Assembly: GCF_022952855.1 (NCBI RefSeq)
Contig: NZ_JALJDX010000213.1
Location: forward strand, 1 to 64,000
Reading direction: 5' to 3'
Length of the DNA stretch: 64,000 nucleotides
Origin: Pseudomonas sp. RGM2987
GTDB lineage: Bacteria; Pseudomonadota; Gammaproteobacteria; Pseudomonadales; Pseudomonadaceae
Below the pieces are notes generated by a model. It did not search any database and was not told the DNA's origin. It saw only the letters and a list, made by a program, of their open reading frames with translations. Both the position numbers and the translations under genes were made by a program. Positions 51,606 through 60,638 of this stretch are shown piece after piece (the stretch's first letter is position 1; each line of letters opens with the position of its first letter).

Positions 51606-52784
51606 TCAGCCCAGGTTCTTGCCGAGCAGCGCGTGGTACAGCTCGCTGTCGCCGAGGATCCCGACGACTTTCTGGTTGTCGTGGAGCACCAGTTTGTTGC
51701 CGGTCTGGTAGCGGATCTGCAAGGCGTCGCGCATGCCGATGTTGGAGTCCACCAGGGTCGGGCGACGGCCCAGCTCTTCGACAGCTTGGCCTGGCGCCCA
51801 GTTTTGCAGGTCCAGTACCGCACCGTTCTGCCGGGCGCCCTTGATGGTGTTGCCTTCGGCCAGGTCGAGCCAGGAGTCGCCGCCCGGGTCCAGGCACACC
51901 GAACCGTTGATGCGCTTGCAGTTGTCCAGGGTGCGCATCAGGCTGCGACCGCAGAGTACGTTGAGCGGGTTGGTATGGGCGACGAAGGTACGCACATAGT
52001 CGTCCGCCGGGTTCAGCACGATCTCTTCCGGCTTGCTGTACTGGATGATCTTGCCGTCCTTCATGATCGCGATCCGGCTGCCCAGTTTCAGGGCTTCGTC
52101 CAGGTCATGGCTGACGAACACGATGGTCTTTTGCAGTTTGCGTTGCAGTTCCAGCAATTCGTCCTGCAAACCCTGGCGGATCAAAGGGTCGAGGGCCGAG
52201 AACGGTTCGTCCATCAACAGGATGTCGGCGTCCATCGCCAGGGCGCGGGCCAGGCCGACCCGCTGCTGCATACCGCCGGACAACTCGTCGGGTTTCTTGT
52301 TGCGCCACTGGGTCAGGCCCACCAGCTCGAGTTTTTCATCCACCAGCTTGCGCCGTTCCTTCTCGGGACGGCCCTGCATTTCCAGGCCGAAGCTGATGTT
52401 CTCGCGCACGGTCAGCCAAGGCATCAGGGCGAACTTCTGGAACACCATGGCGATGCGCTTGGTGCGCATCATCTTCAGTTCAGCAGGGGAGCAAGAGGCG
52501 ATGTCGATCTGCCGCCCTTCGTGCTCGACGAACAACTTGCCACGACTGACGGTGTTCAAGCCGTTGATGCAGCGCAGCAGGCTGGATTTGCCTGAGCCGG
52601 AAAGGCCCATCAGGACGCAGATCTCACCCTTCTCGACGGACAGGCTGGCTTTCTCCACGCCAACGATCAGGCCGGTCTGCTGCAGGATCTCGGGGCGTGA
52701 AAGACCCTTGTCCAGCAGGTCCAGCGCGGCCTTGGGGCGGTTGGAGAAAATAACATCGACGTCTTCGAAACGAATGATGCTCAT
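51606..52784 (-). CDS. cbcV: choline/betaine/carnitine ABC transporter ATPase
   Basis: 392 residues: Walker A GLSGSGKSSLLR near residue 60, Q-loop VFQKFALMPWLTV, signature LSGGMQQRVGLARAL, Walker B ILLMDEPFSALD, His switch VSHDLDEAL, and a C-terminal CBS-like regulatory region (from about residue 285), typical of ProV/OpuA ATPases. It energises uptake together with CbcW. The start overlaps the cbcW stop by four bases (ATGA). Last gene of cbcXWV, followed by a strong terminator. Confidence 0.95.
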   Translation of the reverse strand: MSIIRFEDVDVIFSNRPKAALDLLDKGLSRPEILQQTGLIVGVEKASLSVEKGEICVLMGLSGSGKSSLLRCINGLNTVSRGKLFVEHEGRQIDIASCSPAELKMMRTKRIAMVFQKFALMPWLTVRENISFGLEMQGRPEKERRKLVDEKLELVGLTQWRNKKPDELSGGMQQRVGLARALAMDADILLMDEPFSALDPLIRQGLQDELLELQRKLQKTIVFVSHDLDEALKLGSRIAIMKDGKIIQYSKPEEIVLNPADDYVRTFVAHTNPLNVLCGRSLMRTLDNCKRINGSVCLDPGGDSWLDLAEGNTIKGARQNGAVLDLQNWAPGQAVEELGRRPTLVDSNIGMRDALQIRYQTGNKLVLHDNQKVVGILGDSELYHALLGKNLG

Positions 52785-53626
52785 GCGTCACCCCCTACTT
52801 TAGCGTCGGGTTGTTTGCAGATTCGGTCGAGCATGATCGCCAGCAATACGATCGCCAGGCCAGCTTCGAAGCCCAGGGCGATATCGGCGGTGTTCAGTGC
52901 GTTGACCACGGGTTTGCCCAGGCCATCGGCACCCACCAGCGCGGCGATCACCACCATCGACAACGACAGCATGATGCACTGGGTGACACCGGCCGCGATG
53001 CTCGGCATCGCATGGGGCAGTTCGATACGCGAGAGGAGCTGGCGACGGGAGCAGCCGAAGGCTTTGCCGGCGTCGAGCAATTCTTCCGGAACGTCGCAGA
53101 TACCCAGGTAAGTCAGGCGGATGGGCGCGGCAATCGCGAACACCACCGTGGAGATCAGGCCCGGGACTACGCCCAGCCCGAACAGGGTCAGGGTAGGAAT
53201 GAGGTAGACGAAGGTCGGTACGGTCTGCATCAGATCGAGCACCGGCCGCATCAGGGTGTAGAACATCGGCTTGTGCGCGGCAACAATGCCCAGCGGCACG
53301 CCAATCAGTACGCAGACCAGAGTGGCGAACATCACCTGGGCGAGGGTTTCCATGGTTTCCTGCCAGTAACCCAGGTTGAGGATCAGCAGGAAAGACGCGA
53401 TGACGAATACGGTCAGGCCCCATTTACGCTGGATGAAATGCGCCAGCAGGGCGATGAGGCCAATCAGGGCCAGGGGATTGAACCAGGTCAGCGCAAACGT
53501 CACGCCGTGAATCATCGTTTCCAGGAACAGCGCGATGGCGTCGAAGGTGCTGGCGCCGTTTTGCGTCAACCATTCAACGAAGCCGGCGATGTACTGGCCT
53601 AAGGGTATTTTCTGATCAATGAGCAT
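52781..53626 (-). CDS. cbcW: choline/betaine/carnitine ABC transporter permease
   Basis: 281 residues, about six to seven membrane segments, with the binding-protein-dependent EAA-like loop (GKAFGCSRRQLLSRIELPHAMPSIAAGV). Opens MLIDQKIPLGQYIAGFVEWL, as in the P. aeruginosa protein I recall, which decides for ATG 53626 over 53644; neither has a good Shine-Dalgarno. Partner of CbcV, and serves several binding proteins (CbcX, CaiX). Confidence 0.94.
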   Translation of the reverse strand: MLIDQKIPLGQYIAGFVEWLTQNGASTFDAIALFLETMIHGVTFALTWFNPLALIGLIALLAHFIQRKWGLTVFVIASFLLILNLGYWQETMETLAQVMFATLVCVLIGVPLGIVAAHKPMFYTLMRPVLDLMQTVPTFVYLIPTLTLFGLGVVPGLISTVVFAIAAPIRLTYLGICDVPEELLDAGKAFGCSRRQLLSRIELPHAMPSIAAGVTQCIMLSLSMVVIAALVGADGLGKPVVNALNTADIALGFEAGLAIVLLAIMLDRICKQPDAKVGGDA

Positions 53627-53696
53627 GGTAGTGAACGTCCGCATGCAAGGGATTAACAGCCCGGGCGAGCGAGCCCGCCCGGCCTAACATAAGCAG

Positions 53697-54644
53697 TTAC
53701 TTCGCGAGCTTGGCTTTCACGGCCTCCAGGCCAGGTTTACCGTCAATGGTGGTCACGCCAGCGAGCCAGGTATCGAGCACCTGTGGGTTCTTTTGCAGCC
53801 AGGCCTTGGCGGCGGCTTCAGGCTTCATCTTGTCGTCGAGGACGTTGCCCATCAGCGAGCTTTCCATGTCGACGGTGAACTCAAGATTCTTCAGCAGTTG
53901 GCCAACGTTGCTGCATTCCTGGCTGTAGCCCTTGCGGGTGTTGGTCGCCACGGTGGCAGCGCCGAAGTCCGGACCGAAGAAGTCGTCGCCACCGGTCAGG
54001 TACTGGATCTTGAAGCGAGTGTTCATCGGGTGTGGCGCCCAGCCCAGGAACACCACATCGGTGCCGCGTTTCGAGGCACGATCGACCTGAGAAAGCATGC
54101 CCGCTTCACTCGACTCGACGACTTTAAAGCCTGCGTCCTTCAGACCGAAGGCGTTCTTGTCGATCATGCTCTGGATCAGGCGGTTGCCATCGTTACCTGG
54201 CTCGATGCCGTAGATCTTGCCGTCCAGTTCTTTCTTGAATTTGGGGATGTCGGCGAAGTCATGCAGGCCTTTGTCATAGAGACCTTGAGGTACGGCGAGG
54301 GTGTACTTGGCACCCTTGAGGTTGGTGCGCACGGTTTCCACGGTGCCGGCATCACGATAAGCCTTGATGTCGTTTTCCATGGTCGGCATCCAGTTGCCGA
54401 GGAACACGTCCATGTTCTTGCCATCGGCCAGGGACTTGTAGGTCACCGGCACGGAAATCATCGTGGTCTTGGTCTTGTAGCCCAACGCATCGAGTACCAC
54501 GCTGGTGGTGGCGGTTGTCACGGTGATGTCGGTCCAGCCGACGTCAGAGAAGTTGACGGTGCTGCATTGCGGGGGTTCTGCAGCGTTGGCCAGCATCGGA
54601 AGACTCAGCATGGCGGCCAACAACAATGGCTTGGAACCTTTCAT
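53697..54644 (-). CDS. cbcX: choline ABC transporter periplasmic binding protein
   Basis: 315 residues: signal peptide (cleavage after LANAAE near residue 22), then the quaternary-ammonium-binding fold: VNFSDVGWTDITVTTA, DVFLGNWMPTMENDIKAY and FLGWAPHPMN, where aromatic residues form the cation box. First gene of cbcXWV. AGGAG lies seven bases before the ATG. Related along its length to CaiX at the end of the window. Confidence 0.95.
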   Translation of the reverse strand: MKGSKPLLLAAMLSLPMLANAAEPPQCSTVNFSDVGWTDITVTTATTSVVLDALGYKTKTTMISVPVTYKSLADGKNMDVFLGNWMPTMENDIKAYRDAGTVETVRTNLKGAKYTLAVPQGLYDKGLHDFADIPKFKKELDGKIYGIEPGNDGNRLIQSMIDKNAFGLKDAGFKVVESSEAGMLSQVDRASKRGTDVVFLGWAPHPMNTRFKIQYLTGGDDFFGPDFGAATVATNTRKGYSQECSNVGQLLKNLEFTVDMESSLMGNVLDDKMKPEAAAKAWLQKNPQVLDTWLAGVTTIDGKPGLEAVKAKLAK

Positions 54645-54802
54645 GGGTAGACTCCTGGTGTTTTATCGGCAGTGTCCGGGCAGGACAACCGCGCGCTTAT
54701 TGGTATTGCGGTTGGTGGCGCGTGGGCACTCTCTGACACGCGGCCTTGCAAACGAGCCGTAACTGATCATGTACCAGTGCAAATCTGACGCCTACAGGGA
54801 TA

Positions 54803-54835
54803 GTCGTATCCAGTACAGGGAGGGTCGCATCCAGT
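54803..54835. promoter_or_regulatory. 21-bp-period direct repeat between cbcX and sdaB
   Basis: GTCGTATCCAGT at 54803-54814 and GTCGCATCCAGT at 54824-54835, exactly two helical turns apart, as expected for an AraC-type activator such as GbdR encoded 2 kb away. It lies in the 425-base divergent gap. Confidence 0.6.
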
Positions 54836-55069
54836 GTCGGTGACGTCGTTTACAGATTTTTTCCGCTCTGCGCAGGCTTCTGACCCCTGGAAAAACGCCG
54901 CAAAACCGGGGCAAAAGCCCCACGGCGTTGGCGGGCATGATTGCGTCGGTGTCAGACGTCGGACACCAGGGTAAAAGCCGGATGATGCGGCCATCCCGGC
55001 GTTGAGCGTAGCAGCTCCGTCAGCGGGCGCTTCCGCGCCCGCATGTGCCCGTTCTGGAGGTTCTAGGCA
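54836..55069. other. sdaB upstream region with stem-loops
   Basis: A branched hairpin AACGCCG (54894-54900) / CGGCGTT (54923-54929) enclosing GGGGC-AAAA-GCCCC, and a perfect GCGGGCGC-TTCC-GCGCCCGC hairpin at 55023-55042, 27 bases before the sdaB ATG. Neither is followed by a T tract. No gene. Confidence 0.45.
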
Positions 55070-56446
55070 ATGGCAATCAGCGTATTCGACCTGTTTAAAA
55101 TCGGTATCGGCCCGTCCAGCTCTCACACCGTGGGGCCGATGCGCGCGGCAGCGCTGTTCGTCGAAGCGCTACGGGCCAAGGCCTTGCTGCACGATGTGCG
55201 TCGGGTCGAGGTGCAGCTGTACGGCTCATTGTCGGCCACCGGCATTGGCCACGGCAGCGACAACGCGGTGATCATGGGGTTGATGGGGGAGTGGCCGGAT
55301 GCGATCGACCCGTCGCAGATCGGCCCGCGCATCGCCTTGTTGCGCGAAACCCAGACGCTGCTGCTGGACGGTCGCCTGCCGGTGCCGTTCATATGGTCCC
55401 AGGACATGCGCCTGATCGATGAAAACCTGCCGTTCCACCCCAACGCGATGACGCTGGTGGCCGAAGGCGACAGCGGCGAGTTGCACCGTGACACCTATTA
55501 TTCAGTCGGCGGCGGTTTCGTCGTCGATCAGGCCCAGGCCAGCAGCGGTGTCGTCGACCTGGATTCCACCGAGCTGCCCTACGATTTTTCCAGCGCTGAA
55601 GAACTGCTCCAACTGTGCCGCACCCATAACCTGCGAGTGGCCGAATTGATGATGGCCAACGAGAAGGTCTGGCGTTCGGAAGAGGAGATCCGCAGCGGCC
55701 TGATGAAACTCTGGCGGGCCATGCAGGATTGCGTCGAGCATGGCCTCAAGCACGAGGGCATCCTGCCTGGCGGTCTGAATGTGCGGCGGCGCGCGGCCAA
55801 GTTGCACCGCAGCCTGCAAGAGCTGAACAAACCCAATGTCATCGGCTCGACCCTCAGCGCCATGGAGTGGGTCAACCTGTTCGCCCTGGCGGTCAACGAG
55901 GAAAACGCCGCTGGCGGGCGCATGGTCACGGCGCCGACCAATGGCGCGGCGGGGATCATTCCGGCGGTGTTGCATTACTTCATGAAATTCAGCGAAGCAG
56001 TAACCGATGCCAACGTGGTGGACTACTTCCTCGGTGCGGCGGCGGTCGGGATCCTGTGCAAGAAGAATGCGTCGATCTCCGGTGCCGAAGTCGGTTGCCA
56101 GGGCGAAGTCGGTTCGGCCTGCGCCATGGCGGCGGCGGGCCTGGCTGAAATCCTTGGCGCCACGCCGGAGCAACTGTGCAACGCAGCGGAAATCGGCCTG
56201 GAGCACAACCTCGGCCTGACCTGCGACCCGGTGGGCGGCCTGGTGCAGGTGCCGTGCATCGAGCGCAACGCGATTGCCGCGGTGAAAGCCATCAATGCCG
56301 CACAAATGGCCCTGCGCGGTGACGGCCAGCACTTTATCTCCCTGGACCGGGTAATCCGGACCATGCGCGATACCGGTGCCGACATGCATGACAAATATAA
56401 GGAGACCTCGCGCGGCGGGTTGGCGGTGAGTGCAGTGGAGTGCTGA
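55070..56446 (+). CDS. sdaB: L-serine dehydratase (iron-sulfur type)
   Basis: 458 residues: beta domain opening MAISVFDLFKIGIGPSSSHTVGPM, alpha domain with GCQGEVGSACAMAAAGLAEIL and the other conserved cysteines (ILCKKN, LTCDPVGG) for a [4Fe-4S] cluster. It converts serine to pyruvate and ammonia, the exit of glycine-betaine catabolism (betaine to glycine to serine), which explains its place next to gbdR. GGAGG lies nine bases before the ATG. Confidence 0.95.
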   Translation: MAISVFDLFKIGIGPSSSHTVGPMRAAALFVEALRAKALLHDVRRVEVQLYGSLSATGIGHGSDNAVIMGLMGEWPDAIDPSQIGPRIALLRETQTLLLDGRLPVPFIWSQDMRLIDENLPFHPNAMTLVAEGDSGELHRDTYYSVGGGFVVDQAQASSGVVDLDSTELPYDFSSAEELLQLCRTHNLRVAELMMANEKVWRSEEEIRSGLMKLWRAMQDCVEHGLKHEGILPGGLNVRRRAAKLHRSLQELNKPNVIGSTLSAMEWVNLFALAVNEENAAGGRMVTAPTNGAAGIIPAVLHYFMKFSEAVTDANVVDYFLGAAAVGILCKKNASISGAEVGCQGEVGSACAMAAAGLAEILGATPEQLCNAAEIGLEHNLGLTCDPVGGLVQVPCIERNAIAAVKAINAAQMALRGDGQHFISLDRVIRTMRDTGADMHDKYKETSRGGLAVSAVEC

Positions 56447-56491
56447 CAACACCCGGCACCTGCCCTGTTTGGACTGGGGACATGGTGCCCC

Positions 56492-56608
56492 TGTGGCGGG
56501 GGAGCTTGCTCCCGCTGGGGTGCGAAGCGCCCCCAAAATTGCAGAAGTATCCCGAGGGCCTGTTTGCGCTCGCTTCGCGGTCGAGCGGGAGCAAGCTCCC
56601 TCGCCACA
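56492..56608. repeat. REPIN, type B
   Basis: Arms 56492-56519 and 56582-56608 downstream of sdaB. Confidence 0.9.
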
Positions 56609-57059
56609 GGAAGGCTTGTCGCCGGTCCTGATAGTGATCCGCAAATCGCTCGTAAATTGAGCAGCAAGACGAAAATACGCCACCTTTTAGCGCGTCGCTA
56701 ACAGACAAGACGCCAGCTGTCGGGACCGCCGCTGAACGGCGCTCGACCGTCCGTCACCCGCACTGTGGTGATACCGGTTGCGCAAGCGGCGCAGCCCAGT
56801 TCCCACAAGTGCTACCGAACTGCTCACAGCCCGCTGTGACAGCCGCCAGCCGCCACGAATAGTGCCGATAAACCGTACCGGATCCGCGCCTTGTCTAGAG
56901 GGGGTGCGATGTCGTTTTCAGGATTTATTGAATACGCATTCAATTTTAGGCACGGCAATTGCTCTATCCCGAAAAAGCCCATCTCTCACAAGAGAACGAT
57001 GGCCATAACAAGAGCCTCCGCCTGAGGCCATCACCCGCTTTGTGTGAGGAGATACCGCG
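56609..57059. promoter_or_regulatory. gbdR upstream region with an inverted repeat
   Basis: 451 bases without a gene. At 56927-56944 is ATTGAAT-ACGC-ATTCAAT, perfect 7-bp arms. The half-site resembles ATTGAAC of the BetI palindrome but the spacing differs. GAGGAG precedes the gbdR ATG. Confidence 0.5.
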
Positions 57060-58163
57060 ATGACGACGTCCAACTCCGGGGCCCAACCCCAGAACCGTGC
57101 GCCTCAATCCATCGGCTTTTTGCTGCTGGACAATTTCACGCTGATTTCCCTGGCGTCCGCGGTAGAACCGCTGCGCATGGCCAACCAGTTGTCCGGTCGC
57201 GAGTTGTATCGCTGGACCACCCTCACTGTCGATGGCGGCCAGGTCTGGGCCAGTGACGGTCTGCAGATCACCCCGGACGCCTCCATGCACAAAGCGCCGC
57301 CCCTGGACACGGTCATCGTCTGTGGCGGCATCGGCATCCAGCGCACCGTTACCCGCGAGCACGTGTCATGGCTGCAAGGCCAGGCCCGTCAGTCCCGGCG
57401 CCTTGGCGCGGTTTGCACCGGCAGTTGGGCCCTGGCGTGCGCCGGCCTGCTGGACGGCTTCGATTGCAGCGTGCATTGGGAATGCCTGGCGGCGATGCAG
57501 GAAGCTTTCCCACGGGTGTCGATGAGCACCCGGCTGTTCACCCTCGATCGCAACCGTTTCACCAGCTCCGGCGGCACCGCGCCGCTGGACATGATGCTGC
57601 ACCTGATCAGCCGTGATCACGGTCGCGAACTGTCGGCGGCCATTTCCGAAATGTTTGTCTATGAGCGTATCCGCAACGAGCAGGATCACCAGCGCGTGCC
57701 GCTCAAGCACATGCTTGGCACCAACCAGCCGAAGTTGCAGGAAATCGTCGCGCTGATGGAAGCCAACCTGGAAGAGCCGATCGACCTCGACGAACTTGCG
57801 GTGTACGTCGCCGTGTCCCGGCGTCAGCTGGAGCGGCTGTTCCAGAAATACCTGCACTGCTCGCCGTCGCGCTATTACCTCAAGCTGCGTCTGATTCGTG
57901 CGCGGCAGTTGCTCAAGCAGACGCCGATGTCGATCATCGAGGTGGCGTCGGTGTGCGGATTCGTCTCCACGCCGCACTTCTCCAAGTGCTACCGCGAATA
58001 CTTCGGCATTCCACCGCGTGACGAACGTGTAGGCTCCAACACCACGCAACAAGTGGCGATGATGCCGTTGCCACAGGCGCTGGTGCTGTCGCCGTTGTCC
58101 GGCCCGCTGTCGGCGCTGAGCCAGGCGCGTAATGAGTCGACGTTTGCCAGTGTAAGGCTCTGA
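57060..58163 (+). CDS. gbdR: GATase1-like AraC-family activator GbdR
   Basis: 367 residues. Residues 15-195 are a DJ-1/PfpI-like sensor domain (IGFLLLDNFTLISLASAVEPLRMANQL, GAVCTGSWALACAGLLDG); residues 230-330 form two HTHs (LDELAVYVAVSRRQLERLFQKYL and SIIEVASVCGFVSTPHFSKCYREYFG). GbdR binds glycine betaine or dimethylglycine and activates betaine, choline-uptake and serine genes in Pseudomonas. Short low-complexity C-terminal tail. GAGGAG lies ten bases before the ATG. Its position between sdaB and the carnitine genes fits. Confidence 0.95.
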   Translation: MTTSNSGAQPQNRAPQSIGFLLLDNFTLISLASAVEPLRMANQLSGRELYRWTTLTVDGGQVWASDGLQITPDASMHKAPPLDTVIVCGGIGIQRTVTREHVSWLQGQARQSRRLGAVCTGSWALACAGLLDGFDCSVHWECLAAMQEAFPRVSMSTRLFTLDRNRFTSSGGTAPLDMMLHLISRDHGRELSAAISEMFVYERIRNEQDHQRVPLKHMLGTNQPKLQEIVALMEANLEEPIDLDELAVYVAVSRRQLERLFQKYLHCSPSRYYLKLRLIRARQLLKQTPMSIIEVASVCGFVSTPHFSKCYREYFGIPPRDERVGSNTTQQVAMMPLPQALVLSPLSGPLSALSQARNESTFASVRL

Positions 58164-58172
58164 ACCGAGGCT

Positions 58173-58305
58173 TTTGTGGCGAGGGAGCTTGCTCCCGCTG
58201 GGGGCGGAGCCCCCCAAATCCTGATATCGCGGTGTTCCAGCAATATCGCGCCAGCTGGTTTTGCGACCGCTTCGCGGCCGAGCGCGAGCAAGCGCCCTCG
58301 CCACA
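58173..58305. repeat. REPIN, type B
   Basis: Arms 58173-58200 and 58279-58305 (second arm with GCGAGCAAGCGCCC changes) between convergent gbdR and the small gene. Confidence 0.88.
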
Positions 58306-58308
58306 GGG

Positions 58309-58572
58309 TCAGGCGCTGTGGTTCTGCTGGTAATCCGCCAACGCCGGCAACAGCTGCTTATCGATCGCCTGGCGCACGGCCGGCAGGATGGTGGCGCTGC
58401 TGGTGTACATGTCCTTGACCATCCGCCGCAATTCATTGGCGCGGGCCTTGTCCAGGCCACGCACGGCGCACTCGCAGGCCTGCTCGGCGCTGGAGCCGCT
58501 GGGGATCTGGAGGCCCAGGGCCTTGAGCTGGCCCAACAGGTCTTCCTGGTCGATCAAATCGGCGTGCATCAT
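58309..58572 (-). CDS. small conserved hypothetical protein
   Basis: 87 residues, helical and acidic-basic mixed: MMHADLIDQEDLLGQLKALGLQIPSG, then CECAVRGLDKARANELRRMVKDMYTSSATILPAVRQ. AAGGA lies nine bases before ATG 58572. A small unnamed gene is found next to gbdR in other Pseudomonas as I recall. No domain recognised; the frame remains open upstream to 58800, but the Shine-Dalgarno decides this start. Confidence 0.7.
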   Translation of the reverse strand: MMHADLIDQEDLLGQLKALGLQIPSGSSAEQACECAVRGLDKARANELRRMVKDMYTSSATILPAVRQAIDKQLLPALADYQQNHSA

Positions 58573-58865
58573 GACGCTTTTCCTTGTTCCGGGATTGGGG
58601 TCGTGCCTCGATTCTGGTAGCCACCCGAAGCGGCGGCAAGGGCAAACTGTCGCAATGGCACGGATACCTATGAACAGGTCGTTTTCGGTTAACTCGCACA
58701 AGCCGGGACTGGGCACACTGGCCTCAAGCTGAATCACGATGGTTTGGTCACCCTCGCGCGACAGCTCCTCCAGTAACGCACCCTGCCCCGGTCCTGTCAC
58801 GGCTTGACCGGGGATTTTTTTGCCTGCTTGAATCAGGTGTCACTGGTGTTGCCCGGGAGATCGCT
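58573..58865. other. intergenic region with an unassigned plus-strand transcript end
   Basis: No convincing protein on either strand. The main feature is the plus-strand terminator at 58786-58820; nothing annotated on the plus strand lies between gbdR's REPIN and it. Confidence 0.4.
58786..58820 (+). terminator. orphan intrinsic terminator
   Basis: CCCCGGTC (58786-58793) and GACCGGGG (58806-58813), 12-base loop, then ATTTTTTT. Functional only on the plus strand, where no upstream gene is visible. Confidence 0.8.
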
Positions 58866-58929
58866 TTCGCGGGCAAGCCCGCTCCCACATTGGAACGCGT
58901 ACCCCTGTGGGAGCGGGCTTGCTCGCGAA
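58866..58929. repeat. REPIN, type A, tight pair
   Basis: Reverse 58866-58888 and forward 58907-58929, just after the hydroxylase stop. Confidence 0.9.
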
Positions 58930-58944
58930 TCGCCGTAACGCGGT

Positions 58945-60108
58945 CTAGCGTCGCAACACCAGAATCCGCGACAACAACTCATCCCGATCCACATAACACC
59001 CTTGGAAATGCCGCGCCCCGGTGGCCGGGTCGAAGGCGTTGCGGGCGTGCAGCGTGCGGCGGTTGTCGAAGCACCAGAGCTGGCCGGGCTCCAAGCGTTG
59101 CATGACGCGAAACCGTGGTTCGCGGGTCAGGGCGATGAAGCGGCGATAGGCCTGATAAAGCCTGGGCATCTGCTCGACCGAGGTGTCGAACGGCCCGCGC
59201 AGGAAGTTCGCCATGCGAATTTCCGATACCTGCCCGAGGGTGTCCAGCGCGATGATCGGCGCCAGGCAGCGGTAGTCGCTGTGGCGGTCCTTGTTACGAA
59301 ACTCCACCGGGATCTCGCACAGCGCAGCGAAAGCGTCGGGATCTTCCTGGCGCAGGGTTTCGGCAATGGCGAAACCATCGACGAAAATGCTCTCGCCGCC
59401 ATCAGCGTCATTGACCAGACAATGCAGGAACTGCAAGCCCGGCTGCAACTCCCGGGTCGGCAAGTCGCTGTGCAGCGGCAGGTTGAAGGCGGTGTAGGCA
59501 TTGCTGTCGGCGTCGGCCTTGGATTGCACATTGAACAGCACGCCGAAGTTACTCTCGCGAATGAAAGAGATCCGCTGGGCAATCGATTTCAGCGAACCGG
59601 GCTCGGTGGGCACGCCACGTACCTGGGTCAGGCCGATGTCGCGCACTGCCAGCAGCCATTGCAGCAGGGCATCGCTGTCGTTCATCAATGCCGGGTAGTC
59701 GAACACGGGTATGGGCAAATCGTGCCGCCAGAGCTGGCGCCGAGGCTTCCCCGCCAGGCGCTCTGCCCGGGACTGATCGTCGTACGCGTGGGCGCGCAAC
59801 CAGCCTGGATCGAAACGACTCTGGTGACCGTCCTGCCAGTCCACGCACAGGCAGCCTTCGCTGTCGATGCGCGTCACGTCGGGTGCCAGGTCTGCGGGGA
59901 CGTCGACAATTTCCAGCACCTGCTCACGGGTGACGCTGTAGACGCACTGGGGGCACGGGCAGTTGTCCCGCAGCCACGCGTGATGGAAGGGGCTGACCCG
60001 ACCGTCGGCCCAGGTGACCTGCACCCGATCCGCCAACGGCGTTACCACGCTAAGGGCAGATATCAGGGGATAGCGGCGGAAATCGGCAAAGGCGGCGGCG
60101 GTGTTCAT
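58945..60108 (-). CDS. gamma-butyrobetaine hydroxylase (2-oxoglutarate dioxygenase)
   Basis: 387 residues. N-terminal DUF971-type zinc domain (HHAWLRDNCPCPQCVYSVTREQ) followed by a TauD/BBOX catalytic domain with the iron ligands in LPLHSDLP (His-x-Asp, near residue 215) and the distal His in FDNRRTLHARNAF near residue 355. It hydroxylates gamma-butyrobetaine to L-carnitine using 2-oxoglutarate, O2 and Fe(II), feeding the neighbouring CdhA. Its stop is near a REPIN; its start is 17 bases after cdhB, so it is the last gene of the caiX-cdhC-cdhA-cdhB unit. Confidence 0.93.
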   Translation of the reverse strand: MNTAAAFADFRRYPLISALSVVTPLADRVQVTWADGRVSPFHHAWLRDNCPCPQCVYSVTREQVLEIVDVPADLAPDVTRIDSEGCLCVDWQDGHQSRFDPGWLRAHAYDDQSRAERLAGKPRRQLWRHDLPIPVFDYPALMNDSDALLQWLLAVRDIGLTQVRGVPTEPGSLKSIAQRISFIRESNFGVLFNVQSKADADSNAYTAFNLPLHSDLPTRELQPGLQFLHCLVNDADGGESIFVDGFAIAETLRQEDPDAFAALCEIPVEFRNKDRHSDYRCLAPIIALDTLGQVSEIRMANFLRGPFDTSVEQMPRLYQAYRRFIALTREPRFRVMQRLEPGQLWCFDNRRTLHARNAFDPATGARHFQGCYVDRDELLSRILVLRR

Positions 60109-60125
60109 GACGGTCTCCTGGGCTG

Positions 60126-60602
60126 TTATCGGGCGGGCGGCAGGGCGATGACCCGGCCGATGTACACCGGGGTGGGCAGGTCGGATTGTTCATCCAGCAG
60201 GGTTTGGAGCTTGCCCAGGGTCCGCTCGGTGAAGGGCGCTGCGCGCGGGCCGGCCAGGTCGACATGCAGGAGCATCTGCTCGTTGCCCGCCAGCTCTTTG
60301 TCGCCGCCGGCCAGGTGCAGGCTGTGGTAGAGATGCAGGCGCTTGGCATCGTGGCCGATGATTTGCGTGTGCACTTGCACCTCGACGTCCACCTTCACTT
60401 CGTGCAGGTAGTTGAGGTGCAGTTCGAGGGTGAACAGCGAATGGCCGTTGGCGTCGCGGTTCTGGCTGTCCAAGCAGAGCATGTCCATCAGCGCGTCGGT
60501 GGCGTAGCTGAAAATCAGCAGGTAATAGGCATCGCGCAGATGGCCGTTGTAATCGACCCATTCGGGGCGGATGTGGGTTTGGTAGGTGGTGAGGGTGGGC
60601 AT
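60126..60602 (-). CDS. cdhB: betainyl-CoA thioesterase
   Basis: 158-residue hot-dog protein of the 4HBT type: IRPEWVDYNGHLRDAYYLLIFSYATDALMD carries the catalytic Asp (WVDYNGHL). In carnitine catabolism CdhB releases glycine betaine and CoA from betainyl-CoA made by CdhC. GGAG lies seven bases before ATG 60602. A type B REPIN separates it from cdhA. Substrate is inferred from the cluster. Confidence 0.88.
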   Translation of the reverse strand: MPTLTTYQTHIRPEWVDYNGHLRDAYYLLIFSYATDALMDMLCLDSQNRDANGHSLFTLELHLNYLHEVKVDVEVQVHTQIIGHDAKRLHLYHSLHLAGGDKELAGNEQMLLHVDLAGPRAAPFTERTLGKLQTLLDEQSDLPTPVYIGRVIALPPAR

Positions 60603-60638
60603 GCTGGAACTCCGCAGGTGGGCGCAGGTGTACACGTT

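Noticed and set aside
58573..58800. N-terminal extension of the small gene next to gbdR (GTG start at 58800)
   Set aside because: A good Shine-Dalgarno precedes ATG 58572 and the extension lacks regular codon use; it also begins within the orphan terminator loop.
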